64,000 nucleotides of DNA from Runella sp. CRIBMP (GTDB lineage Bacteria; Bacteroidota; Bacteroidia; Cytophagales; Spirosomataceae), in NCBI RefSeq assembly GCF_009905605.1, contig NZ_JAAAKZ010000010.1, positions 1-64,000 on the forward strand. The letters run 5' to 3'. The notes under the pieces are model-generated. The model ran no database searches. It was given only the letters and a program-made list of their open reading frames with translations, and was not told where the DNA came from. This document shows positions 24,506 to 32,563 of the stretch, one piece after another; position 1 is the first letter of the stretch, and each line of letters starts with the position of its first letter. The position numbers and the translations under genes are program-made.

Positions 24506-25663
24506 TTATTTAAACTGCTTGGTATCAGGATGAAAAGTCTGCCAACTGTGCCAATATTCTTGATATGCGTTGACTTTTAATAAATCAGGTCTGTCGGGGA
24601 TGTATGATTTGCCGAGCAAGTTGTATGCACTGCCTCCATTATCAAACAAAGAATCATTTTTGACCGACAGTACTTGTCCAGGGGTAGCGCGGCGTAAAGC
24701 CGTAAAGCTCTTATTATCAGAGGCCAACACAACGGTGATGGGCAAATAACCGACCATGTCGTTGATGATTCGTTTCTTTAGCAACTGATTCCAATCGTAG
24801 GCTTTTACCCCGCTGCTCACCTCAACGCCCACCACCCACGATTTTTCCTGCCAAGAAGCCGAATCTCGCTTCGTAAGTTTTCCTTTCCGCTTGCCCGATT
24901 CATAATTGCTCAATGAATCATATTCTTCCCGAAACTTCGTATCTGGCTGCATGACCAAACTGTTGGGGTACAATGCCAGCCATTTGGCAAGCGAAATTTG
25001 CGTAATCTCCAATTCTGGCAGCGTTTGGCCTTTCAATTTCCCCGCAATGGCTTCGCCGTTGGCTTGCCGCCACCAACTCCCAGTGGTTTTATCCTCAAAC
25101 ATGGCATTAAAATGATCCATTCCTACAAGTCGAAAGGTTTCGGGCTGGCCATTTATCACAGGCTCAAAAACCCGCCCCGTGCGACAAACCGTGCAATAAG
25201 TAACAATGATGGACTTCCCGCCCAAAGTATCCCGTACCTGATGATGGTAACCAATAAACTGAATCGGATAGGCCCGCGCCTGACCGTTGATTTCAACGCC
25301 AATTACTATACGTTCCTTATCGACCTTATTTGCAGCGGCATTTTTAAAAGTCAAAACGGACGGTTGATAAAACATGGAATCGGCGGCCATTTCAAAATTG
25401 GCAGCGTAGGCCACGACTGAGACAGCCAATAAGGCCAAGCCCGCCCAAAACGCGCCCCATCGCCCCGCCCGAAAGGCTGGCAGCCCCCCAAGGAGTATCA
25501 AGCACCCTAATAAACTACGAAAAACCCACTTCCACGAATGCAAAAAATAGGCCACCTCAATGCTGTTCAAACGTTGACTCCCCGGCATAGGCATGATGAA
25601 ATACACGTTGGCGATTTCAAACAAAAGGAGACCGGCTATGCCGATATAAAATAAATTTTTCAT
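24506..25663 (-). CDS. DUF3179 domain membrane-anchored protein
   Basis: A 385-residue protein from the ATG at 25663. Three or four hydrophobic segments in the first 110 residues anchor it in the inner membrane. The rest is a DUF3179 domain with AYPIQFIGYHHQVRDTLGGKSIIVTYCTVCRTGRVFEP, where the TYC-x-x-C-x-T pattern is the family hallmark. The function of DUF3179 is unknown. The conserved cysteines suggest metal or thiol chemistry. It is the last gene of the AhpD-MFS-TonB-receptor block on the minus strand, 120 bp after the AhpD-like gene at 25784, consistent with a redox theme but not proof of joint action. Confidence 0.82.
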   Translation of the reverse strand: MKNLFYIGIAGLLLFEIANVYFIMPMPGSQRLNSIEVAYFLHSWKWVFRSLLGCLILLGGLPAFRAGRWGAFWAGLALLAVSVVAYAANFEMAADSMFYQPSVLTFKNAAANKVDKERIVIGVEINGQARAYPIQFIGYHHQVRDTLGGKSIIVTYCTVCRTGRVFEPVINGQPETFRLVGMDHFNAMFEDKTTGSWWRQANGEAIAGKLKGQTLPELEITQISLAKWLALYPNSLVMQPDTKFREEYDSLSNYESGKRKGKLTKRDSASWQEKSWVVGVEVSSGVKAYDWNQLLKKRIINDMVGYLPITVVLASDNKSFTALRRATPGQVLSVKNDSLFDNGGSAYNLLGKSYIPDRPDLLKVNAYQEYWHSWQTFHPDTKQFK

Positions 25664-25783
25664 GTGTTTGACAAAATACATTTTATAAATAATCAACTCA
25701 TTAACAAATTGTTATGCCATAGTTTTTGTAAAATCCTCCGACAAAATTGTCGGAGGATTCATGTTCACTTCAACCTATGCTTA

Positions 25784-26347
25784 CTAAGTGGCTTGGGGGG
25801 TATACTCCCCTTCTGCCGAGTATCCTTTTTGCGTAATTCTTGCGGCACGGTAGCGGTAAATGTTGGGGTCAGACGGGGCAACCGTCGCCAAACCATCCAC
25901 GTAGCGATTGAACATGCAAAAAGCCGCCGCAATCAGCACCGTATCATGAATATCTTTATCGGTAGCACCCTCATGACGGGCTGCTTCTACCTGCTCACTT
26001 GTTACATTTTTACCGCCTTTCTGCACACTCCCCGCAATGGCCAAAAGCGCCTTCATTTTATTGGTCAAGGGCGTTTGTTCATAATCCTCCTTTACGGCGT
26101 TTACAAACGACCAATCTTCATCACCGAGGTAAGCACTCGCCACCGCACCGTGTATTGTTTGACAAAATACACATTCATTTTGCGACGATACATAAGTCGC
26201 AATCAGTTCGCGCTCCCCCCGACTCAGGCCCTCGTCGGTTTGCAAAAGGGCATTAGCCAGTGCATTCATAGGCTCCGCCGTCTGGGGGCTGAATTTCATC
26301 GGGCCGAGGATTCCCGGCGCATTTTCGGGTACTTGAATATGTGGCAT
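25784..26347 (-). CDS. AhpD-like carboxymuconolactone decarboxylase-fold peroxidase-related protein (copy 1)
   Basis: A 187-residue cytoplasmic-type protein with no signal peptide. It has the alkylhydroperoxidase AhpD core: Glu47, then Cys59-Val-Phe-Cys62 and His66 (ECVFCQTIH), which is the E-x11-C-x2-C-x3-H proton-relay arrangement of AhpD. Such proteins reduce peroxides or act as antioxidants, and many are uncharacterised CMD proteins. It starts 33 bp after copy 2 ends and shares its overall pattern (MPHI-P opening, DGLATVAPSDP closing), so the two arose by tandem duplication. Copy 3 is 5 kb upstream across the receptor and transporter genes. Confidence 0.88.
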   Translation of the reverse strand: MPHIQVPENAPGILGPMKFSPQTAEPMNALANALLQTDEGLSRGERELIATYVSSQNECVFCQTIHGAVASAYLGDEDWSFVNAVKEDYEQTPLTNKMKALLAIAGSVQKGGKNVTSEQVEAARHEGATDKDIHDTVLIAAAFCMFNRYVDGLATVAPSDPNIYRYRAARITQKGYSAEGEYTPQAT

Positions 26348-26380
26348 AATTGATTTATGGTTATCGTTTTGGTTAAAGGG

Positions 26381-26926
26381 CTAGGGATATTTGGGAGGAA
26401 CATAACCCAACGTAGCCATGCGCTCGCCCATGGGTTCATACGCGCCTGGGTTGGTGGGTGTCAGTGTGGCCAAACCATCCACGTAGCGATTGAACATGCA
26501 AAAAGTAGCCGCAATCAGCACCGTATCGTGAATTTCGCGGTCGGTTGCTCCTGCCAAACGGGCATTGGCTACAATTTCATCCGAAACCGTTCGTGCATCC
26601 TGCTGTACACACTGGGCAATGGCCAAGAGCGTCTTCATTTTTTCAGAAATGGGAGCCGTTTGATAGTCTGCAATGACCGCATCCACGATTTCTTTATCGG
26701 TACCAAACAAATAACGGGCCGCCGCCGCGTGGCTACATGTACAAAAAGTACAGTCATTTTGCGAAGATGTAAAGGCCGCAATTAGTTCGGCATCCGCTTG
26801 ACTCAGTGACGAATCGCCACGCAAAAGTGCCTCGGCCAATGCGTACAGCGCCGCGCCAGTATCGGGGCGATAGACCGCCAAACTGCGGATGCCCGGAAAA
26901 CCTTCAGGTAATGAAATATGTGGCAT
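26381..26926 (-). CDS. AhpD-like carboxymuconolactone decarboxylase-fold peroxidase-related protein (copy 2)
   Basis: A 181-residue paralog of copy 1 from the ATG at 26926 (MPHISLPEGF). The frame opens upstream at 26995, but those residues do not match the paralogs. The catalytic set is Glu47, Cys59, Cys62 and His66 in DCTFCTCSH, with an extra Cys64 that the other copies lack and that might offer an alternative disulfide. It follows the MFS gene by about 180 bp and precedes copy 1 by 33 bp. Confidence 0.88.
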   Translation of the reverse strand: MPHISLPEGFPGIRSLAVYRPDTGAALYALAEALLRGDSSLSQADAELIAAFTSSQNDCTFCTCSHAAAARYLFGTDKEIVDAVIADYQTAPISEKMKTLLAIAQCVQQDARTVSDEIVANARLAGATDREIHDTVLIAATFCMFNRYVDGLATLTPTNPGAYEPMGERMATLGYVPPKYP

Positions 26927-27104
26927 GATTATACAAGTTTTGTAGATTAGGTGGAAGAAAAACAGGCCCATTAAGCAACAAGCCTGTTTGTACAATTATT
27001 AACCTATTATTTATGAATACTCTTATTATCAACAATTTATAACCAACAAACAACGACACTCCCCAATCACTTCCTACTTTCACGGTACATTTCGAATGCA
27101 TCGC

Positions 27105-28358
27105 TTATTCATTGATTTTTGTCTCTCTACTGAAAAAAGCCCCCGCCAACGACACCAAAAAAGCGACTGAAAAAGTCAGTAGCGCGTTGCTGAGTCCGCC
27201 GAAAAAAGCCACCATAGCCCCCACAAAAAACACCGAAGTAGCCGTAAAAAAACGCCCGATGTTGAAGCAGAAACCTGCGGCCGTTGCCCGAATGACGGTC
27301 GGAAACAATTGGGGAATGTAGCCAGAAAGTGCCCCTTGACTAATGCCAAAAAACAACGACAGGCACGCCATTTCGATGTAGACAATCGGGCTGAAACTTC
27401 TGTTGGTCAAAAACAATATGAACGAAACCGACGCGCAACCCAAAAACGTGACAATGAGCGTTTTGCGAACACCAAGACTCTTTATCAAAAAACCCGAAAG
27501 TACGCCACCCACAATCCCACCCGAACCAAGGAGCATCATCGTAATACCACGTTCTTGTTGGCCGTTTTGACCCACCGGAAGGAGTGATTGAACCCACGTA
27601 GGTATCCACGAAAAAATACCCCACAACCCAATAAGTACCGAGCCAAATATGAGGGTACCGATGATGAGATTGGGCCGATTGTCAGCGTCCCACAATTCGG
27701 AGGTTTGTTTACGATAGGTTTGGCGACTACTCGCCCACGCGGCAGACTCAGGGAGGCATCGTATCATGGCCAAAGCGGTGCCAATGGGTATTATTCCCAA
27801 CCAAAAAGCGTCTCTCCAATTCGCAAAAAAAACATTTAATCCGCCTGTGGTCACGATACCGATTGGAAATGCAACAGCCAAAATCCCCAGCGCAATAGGA
27901 CGTGTACGGACGGGCCAGATTTCGGACAAATACACCGTCGAAATCAGCAATACCCCACCAATGCCCATCCCAGCGGCAAATCGGCAGGCAATGAGCGCAT
28001 ACCAATTGGGGACAAACACCGTCAGCAGTGTAGCTATTCCGTACAATCCAGTAACGAGCGCCAATGATTTTACGCGCCCAATGCGGTCACTGACTACTCC
28101 AAAGGTAAGCCCGCCAACGCCCCAACCGTACAGAAAGGCCGCGCCAATGTAAGCACCCACTTCGCCCAAATGCGCTTCAGATACAGTACCGCCGAGCAAT
28201 TCAGGCACGGCCACGGGCAAGTACACCGACATGAGTGTTGCCACCGTTCCGCCAAATAAATAGCTAATCATGCACAACGCAAACGCTAAATTTTGCGAAA
28301 CCGAAGGCCCAGCTGTTAGTTGCCCGGCCAACGGATTTATTTTATCGACTTTCATCAT
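27105..28358 (-). CDS. MFS transporter
   Basis: An inner-membrane major facilitator superfamily carrier of 417 residues with about twelve hydrophobic segments. The conserved MFS motif A region GVVSDRIGRVKSL lies between helices 2 and 3, and a symmetrical pattern (GFLIKSLGVRKTL) appears in the second half. The protein resembles aromatic-acid/H+ or sugar symporters of the AAHS/sugar porter type, but the substrate is not determinable. The start codon overlaps the stop of the TonB-dependent receptor gene (ATGATGA), so translation is coupled. The receptor and carrier therefore probably move the same compound across the outer and inner membranes. It is framed by AhpD-like genes. Confidence 0.9.
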   Translation of the reverse strand: MMKVDKINPLAGQLTAGPSVSQNLAFALCMISYLFGGTVATLMSVYLPVAVPELLGGTVSEAHLGEVGAYIGAAFLYGWGVGGLTFGVVSDRIGRVKSLALVTGLYGIATLLTVFVPNWYALIACRFAAGMGIGGVLLISTVYLSEIWPVRTRPIALGILAVAFPIGIVTTGGLNVFFANWRDAFWLGIIPIGTALAMIRCLPESAAWASSRQTYRKQTSELWDADNRPNLIIGTLIFGSVLIGLWGIFSWIPTWVQSLLPVGQNGQQERGITMMLLGSGGIVGGVLSGFLIKSLGVRKTLIVTFLGCASVSFILFLTNRSFSPIVYIEMACLSLFFGISQGALSGYIPQLFPTVIRATAAGFCFNIGRFFTATSVFFVGAMVAFFGGLSNALLTFSVAFLVSLAGAFFSRETKINE

Positions 28359-31135
28359 CTCAGCAACTCGTCAAAAGTCAAACTCACATAATATAATCCG
28401 CCCACCGCTGGCGAGCCAAAGGCCTGTACTACGTAGTTGTTGCCCAGATTCGACGCTCCTACTTTCACGATCGATTTCAGTTTGGGGAGCTTGTAAGACA
28501 CCTGAGCATCAATCAAACTATAAGCAGGCACCAACCCTGGGCGGTTTTCGGTAAATGTTCCGTACCACTGAAAGGCGTCCTGCCAATGCCACGCGATGCT
28601 GAAACCCACTTTATCGGTCAAACGGGCGTTGCTAAATGTCACGTTGGTTTTCCATTTCGGTGTGTTGAACGCAGGTACATTGTTGGGATTGGCGTCCAAA
28701 ATATTGAACTGCGCCCACGTAGCGTTGGCCCCCAGACGGTAGCCTTTGGCCAACAAAGCCGTTATGCCACCACTTGCTCCGTTGGTCGAAACCTTGTCGG
28801 CGGCGTTGGTATAAAGCTGGAATGTTTGGCGCGTTGTGGTGCTCAAAATGTCCTGCGCAGCCGCAGGATTGACCGTACCATCAGCCAAAAGGACGTTGGC
28901 GGTATTGGGACGAATCACCACTTGATTGATTAAAAAGTTGGTGTATTTGCCGTGGTAATAACTTATATCAAACAACAATTTGTTGTTCAACACGCCTTTA
29001 TACCCAATTTCGAACGCCTGCAATTGCTCCGGGCGAATGTAAGGCACATTTGATTTGACTAACTTGTCTTTGTGCTTCGCAACCGCCTGAGGGAAAGGCG
29101 TTCCAGCGGCAGTCTCCTGACCAAACGCCGCGCCGAATGCGCCTACGGAAGCCGCCGTGAACGAATTTTCGTAGGCGTTGAGCCCTACGGAATTAGAAGG
29201 TGCACCGCCCAATAAAATCAACGGCCCAACATTCAACTTAATGTATTGATCCACCACGGTCGGATTGCGAAAACCCGTTTGGTAGCTTACCCGAATGTGG
29301 TGATTGTTGGTCGGGGAATAAACCGCTGAGGCCCGGGGGGTGAAATTGCCCGTAAAATTTTGGTTTTTGTCAAAACGACCCGATACCATCAGTTTCAATT
29401 TCTCCTCAAACAACGTTTTGGAGGCCTGCACAAAAGCACCGTATTCTTTAACCCGTACTTTATTGATTTTGTCGTCAAACAAAGTACCGTTTGTATTCAT
29501 ATCATAATAGCGAATATTGCCGCCCGCCTGCACGCTTAACCACGATAAATGAGGCGTAAAATCGTAGAGACCTTCGACGTGGTACATTTTGCACAAACTC
29601 AACACACCAGCCCCTTCGAGGCCGTACAAATGACTGTATTTGTCTTTGGCGGCTTCAAAAGCAGCTGTACCTGGCAACACCCTACCATCGTCGGCAAACG
29701 TCCGCGCTACGTCATGGTTTTGAGGCGCTATTCCGTTTATTTTTCCGTTGTAAGCCGCACCGTAGCGCTCAAACCAAGTGGCATCTGCTTTACCGATAGG
29801 CACCACATTCCCGCTCAAATCCTTCACCCAAGTACGATTAATGAATTGTCCCAAAGAGCGCGTATTATAGGCATTTTGCGAATTTTCAGCGACCGCGTAG
29901 GCCCGTACAAAAAAGTTAGCTCCTTTCAGTTCCACACGCTGCTGCGTAAACCGAAAATCCCGCAACATGTTGCGGCTGCTGCTGGTATAGTTGGCTGTTC
30001 CCTGATTAAAATTGATTTGATAAATAGCCTCCAATTTGTCAGAAATGCGGTAATGTGCCGCTGCATTGGCCTTAAAACTGTATACATCATAAGTGGTTAC
30101 GTCTTTTTCGTAATAACCCGTACGCGATACCCGGCCAATGCCTGGCAACGTGGAAGCTACCTCGTCGCCATAGATATTCAGGCTATTTTTACCCGGGTTG
30201 GCTGCTCCTCGTTTTTCAGAAGGAGTATTGGGGTCAATGTCAGTATAATCCGTGGCGTACCAATCCGTTCCTTTGATATAGGATGCGTTTAGTTTAAACG
30301 CAAAACGATTATTGAAGGCTTTTGCGTAACGAACGGCGGTTTCAGAAAAGGGCTTAGCTCCGCCACCATTAGGATCATTGACGTGATTAATACCTACTTT
30401 TTGTTGTACAATCAATCCCTGATAATCAAACGGGCTTTTGGTTTTGGTCATGAGCAACCCATTAAAAGCGGCGGGGCCGTACAACGCAGATGCCGCCCCC
30501 GGAATCAATTCAATAGACTCCACATCCAAATCTGACACGCCGAAAAAGCTACCCGCTGGAAACCCCAATCCCGCCGATTGGTTATCGACACCATCCGTCA
30601 GTTGCAAAAAACGACTGTTGCCAATGCTGTTAAATCCGCGCGTATTTACTTGTCGTAGCGTCAGTCCACTCGTTACCATGTCTACTCCTTTGAGGCTATT
30701 GAGTGATTCAAACATGGTTGCCGCGGGAGCTTGTTGAATGGCGCGGGCATCCATTTTTTCAATGGTAACGGGGGTACGCAAGCTACTCTCTTCAATCCGC
30801 GAGGCCGAAACCACTACCTGATTTAGGTCAGCCGTACTTTCTTTCAACCCAATAGTGAGCGGTTCCGCAGACTGCACGTTTATTTCTTGGCGTTCGTAGC
30901 CAATCATTGAAATCACCAACGTGGACGGAACGCTTGTGTTAAGCTCAAATTTCCCGTTTCCATTGGTTACCGTACCCGTAATTTTCCCTTTCACCGCCAC
31001 CGAAGCACCCACCAAAGGTTGGTGGGTCTCGGGGTCAGTAATGGTTCCCGTCAAGCGCGTTTGCTGCGCCTGAACGGGAGAATTCACGGCTAAAATATAG
31101 GTAAAGAATATAAAAAGGTAGAGTTGTTTTTTCAT
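28355..31135 (-). CDS. TonB-dependent receptor with carboxypeptidase-like N-terminal domain
   Basis: Outer-membrane active transporter of 926 residues. A signal peptide ends at PVQAQQ. Residues 28-105 are the CarboxypepD_reg-like domain (LTGTITDPETHQPLVGASVAVKG), followed by a plug with LNQVVVSASRIEESSLRTPVTIEKM and a 22-strand barrel. No SusD-type partner gene is beside it, so it is not a classical SusCD pair. It is translationally coupled to the MFS carrier (4-bp overlap), and the AhpD-like copy 3 lies 130 bp upstream. The ligand is unknown; organic compounds or metal complexes are possible. Confidence 0.9.
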   Translation of the reverse strand: MKKQLYLFIFFTYILAVNSPVQAQQTRLTGTITDPETHQPLVGASVAVKGKITGTVTNGNGKFELNTSVPSTLVISMIGYERQEINVQSAEPLTIGLKESTADLNQVVVSASRIEESSLRTPVTIEKMDARAIQQAPAATMFESLNSLKGVDMVTSGLTLRQVNTRGFNSIGNSRFLQLTDGVDNQSAGLGFPAGSFFGVSDLDVESIELIPGAASALYGPAAFNGLLMTKTKSPFDYQGLIVQQKVGINHVNDPNGGGAKPFSETAVRYAKAFNNRFAFKLNASYIKGTDWYATDYTDIDPNTPSEKRGAANPGKNSLNIYGDEVASTLPGIGRVSRTGYYEKDVTTYDVYSFKANAAAHYRISDKLEAIYQINFNQGTANYTSSSRNMLRDFRFTQQRVELKGANFFVRAYAVAENSQNAYNTRSLGQFINRTWVKDLSGNVVPIGKADATWFERYGAAYNGKINGIAPQNHDVARTFADDGRVLPGTAAFEAAKDKYSHLYGLEGAGVLSLCKMYHVEGLYDFTPHLSWLSVQAGGNIRYYDMNTNGTLFDDKINKVRVKEYGAFVQASKTLFEEKLKLMVSGRFDKNQNFTGNFTPRASAVYSPTNNHHIRVSYQTGFRNPTVVDQYIKLNVGPLILLGGAPSNSVGLNAYENSFTAASVGAFGAAFGQETAAGTPFPQAVAKHKDKLVKSNVPYIRPEQLQAFEIGYKGVLNNKLLFDISYYHGKYTNFLINQVVIRPNTANVLLADGTVNPAAAQDILSTTTRQTFQLYTNAADKVSTNGASGGITALLAKGYRLGANATWAQFNILDANPNNVPAFNTPKWKTNVTFSNARLTDKVGFSIAWHWQDAFQWYGTFTENRPGLVPAYSLIDAQVSYKLPKLKSIVKVGASNLGNNYVVQAFGSPAVGGLYYVSLTFDELLR

Positions 31136-31265
31136 TTCAGGAATGGGTGCCCTTTTACCAAAAAGGGGTTAATTCGTTCATGTACAGGGCGTTTCCTTAT
31201 ACACAAACTGGTTGTATAAAATTTAATACGAGTAATCTTGGAAATTGTATTGGCTGGCTCTTTTC

Positions 31266-31838
31266 CTACACCTCATTAGTGGATTTAGGGGGCTGATGCC
31301 CGCCTGGAGGACGCATATATCCTCGCCCAACGATTCGTTCGCCCAAAGTTTCATAATAAGCGGGGTCGGTCGGGGCTACCGTAGCGAGTCCATCCACGTA
31401 CTTGTTGTACAGGCAAAACAAAGCCGCAATCAACACCGTATCATGGATTTCAAGGTCAGTGGCTCCCGCATGGTGAGCGCGTTCGATGGCCTCAGGTGTA
31501 ACGGATTTACCACTTTTTTGGGTAAGCGCGGCAATGTTGAGCAACGCCTTCATTTTGTCACTAACGGGGGCTGTTTCAAAATTCAATTTGACCAATCGGG
31601 CCGTTTCTGTCTCACCCAAAAGCATATCGGCAGCTTTGGTGTGGGCTGCTTCGCAAAAATTGGTACAGTTGCGTGAAGACACAATCGTCGCAATCAGTTC
31701 GCGTTCTCCCTGGGTCAGCGTAGATTCGCCACGCAATAAAATCTGCGTCAAATCACGAATCGGCAACGCCGTGTCTAGGCGGTATTCGAGCAAGCCAGTA
31801 ATACCAGGCAAATGCTCGGGAAGTGGAATATGTGGCAT
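31266..31838 (-). CDS. AhpD-like CMD-fold protein (copy 3) with shifted active-site cysteine
   Basis: A 190-residue paralog of the proteins at 25784 and 26381 (same MPHIPLPEHLPG opening and KYVDGLATVAPTDP closing). It aligns without gaps to copy 1 through residue 66. Glu47, Cys62 and His66 are kept, but the first cysteine sits at residue 58 and residue 59 is Thr (NCTNFC), giving C-x3-C instead of C-x2-C. That alters the geometry of the AhpD redox pair and may change or abolish peroxidase activity. It heads the run into the TonB-dependent receptor and MFS genes and probably shares their transcript. Confidence 0.88.
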   Translation of the reverse strand: MPHIPLPEHLPGITGLLEYRLDTALPIRDLTQILLRGESTLTQGERELIATIVSSRNCTNFCEAAHTKAADMLLGETETARLVKLNFETAPVSDKMKALLNIAALTQKSGKSVTPEAIERAHHAGATDLEIHDTVLIAALFCLYNKYVDGLATVAPTDPAYYETLGERIVGRGYMRPPGGHQPPKSTNEV

Positions 31839-31932
31839 AATTAAAGCATTGATTTTTAAGACAATAAAAAATACACGATTTACACTCCCACCGTTAAACA
31901 GGAATAAATCATTGTTTTTTAACCGTAAAAAA

Positions 31933-32478
31933 TCAAGCTAATTCGGGAGGCGGTGAAACCACGCAATGGGCCCGAAAAAGAAGGGATAAGGTATTTTTCT
32001 GCAATGGTGCGGCATCGGATAGCCATTCTACTACATAATAGACGTGCAGATGTTGAAACGAAATATACTCTTTCAACAGCTGATTTGCCATGCTTTTGGA
32101 AGGTTGTGGACCGTTGGTCGCATGGTCGTGGATGTGTTTGTTGATGTGTTCGGCCAGCGCGAAAAAATTGGCGCGGGCATCGCGGTCGGGTTTGCAGGTG
32201 ATATAGAGGGTATCGTTGAGCATAATTTGCTCGACCATTTCATAAAACTCATTGCCTACCTGCAATTTTCCTTGTACTGGCTGCGGAGCCGTCCAGCTGG
32301 TTTGATACGGCAACGAAACGGGCACTTGTACGGTAATGTACTCCTGGAGTAATGGCATTTCTGACTCATTCTGGGGTGCATCCAATGCCACATTGCCCCC
32401 CAACCAATAGACGACAGAATAGCCGACCATGTTGTAGACCAAAAGGCTGACGAGCAGTATGGAAACGAGTCTTTTCAA
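31933..32478 (-). CDS. conserved envelope protein with proline-rich PPPE tail (paralog A)
   Basis: A 181-residue protein with one N-terminal hydrophobic helix (MKRLVSILLVSLLVYNMVGYSVVYWLG). It is related to the protein at 36667-37215: both have the same N-terminal LLLVYNM-like helix, a DTLYIT/DTLYVT strand followed by charged DARANFF/HARDRFF, and end near residue 180 in SPPPE. Both also appear to start at TTG. No known domain is recognised. The shape suggests a single-pass anchored periplasmic protein. It precedes the third AhpD-like gene and follows the second PAP2-like lipoprotein, across a perfect inverted repeat. Confidence 0.75.
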   Translation of the reverse strand: MKRLVSILLVSLLVYNMVGYSVVYWLGGNVALDAPQNESEMPLLQEYITVQVPVSLPYQTSWTAPQPVQGKLQVGNEFYEMVEQIMLNDTLYITCKPDRDARANFFALAEHINKHIHDHATNGPQPSKSMANQLLKEYISFQHLHVYYVVEWLSDAAPLQKNTLSLLFRAHCVVSPPPELA

Positions 32479-32493
32479 ATGAATTAATTTTTA

Positions 32494-32534
32494 ACCTGAC
32501 GGGTCTTTCAAAGTCGTTTTCAGACCCGTCAGGT
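32494..32534. terminator. perfect 13-bp inverted repeat
   Basis: ACCTGACGGGTCT (32494-32506) and AGACCCGTCAGGT (32522-32534) pair perfectly around a 15-nt loop, between the PAP2-like lipoprotein stop and the start of paralog A. It may terminate the upstream transcript, though on the minus strand only a short T-stretch follows. The GACGGGT core recurs at 8888-8934, so it may be a dispersed repeat. Confidence 0.55.
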
Positions 32535-32563
32535 GCTCAGAAATGAGCCTTCTGTTGTATATA

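Noticed and set aside
25664-26353. 229-residue plus-strand frame opposite the AhpD-like copy 1
   Set aside because: Antisense to a protein with a complete AhpD motif.
29549-30292. 247-residue plus-strand frame inside the TonB-dependent receptor
   Set aside because: Antisense shadow of a receptor with a clear plug and barrel.
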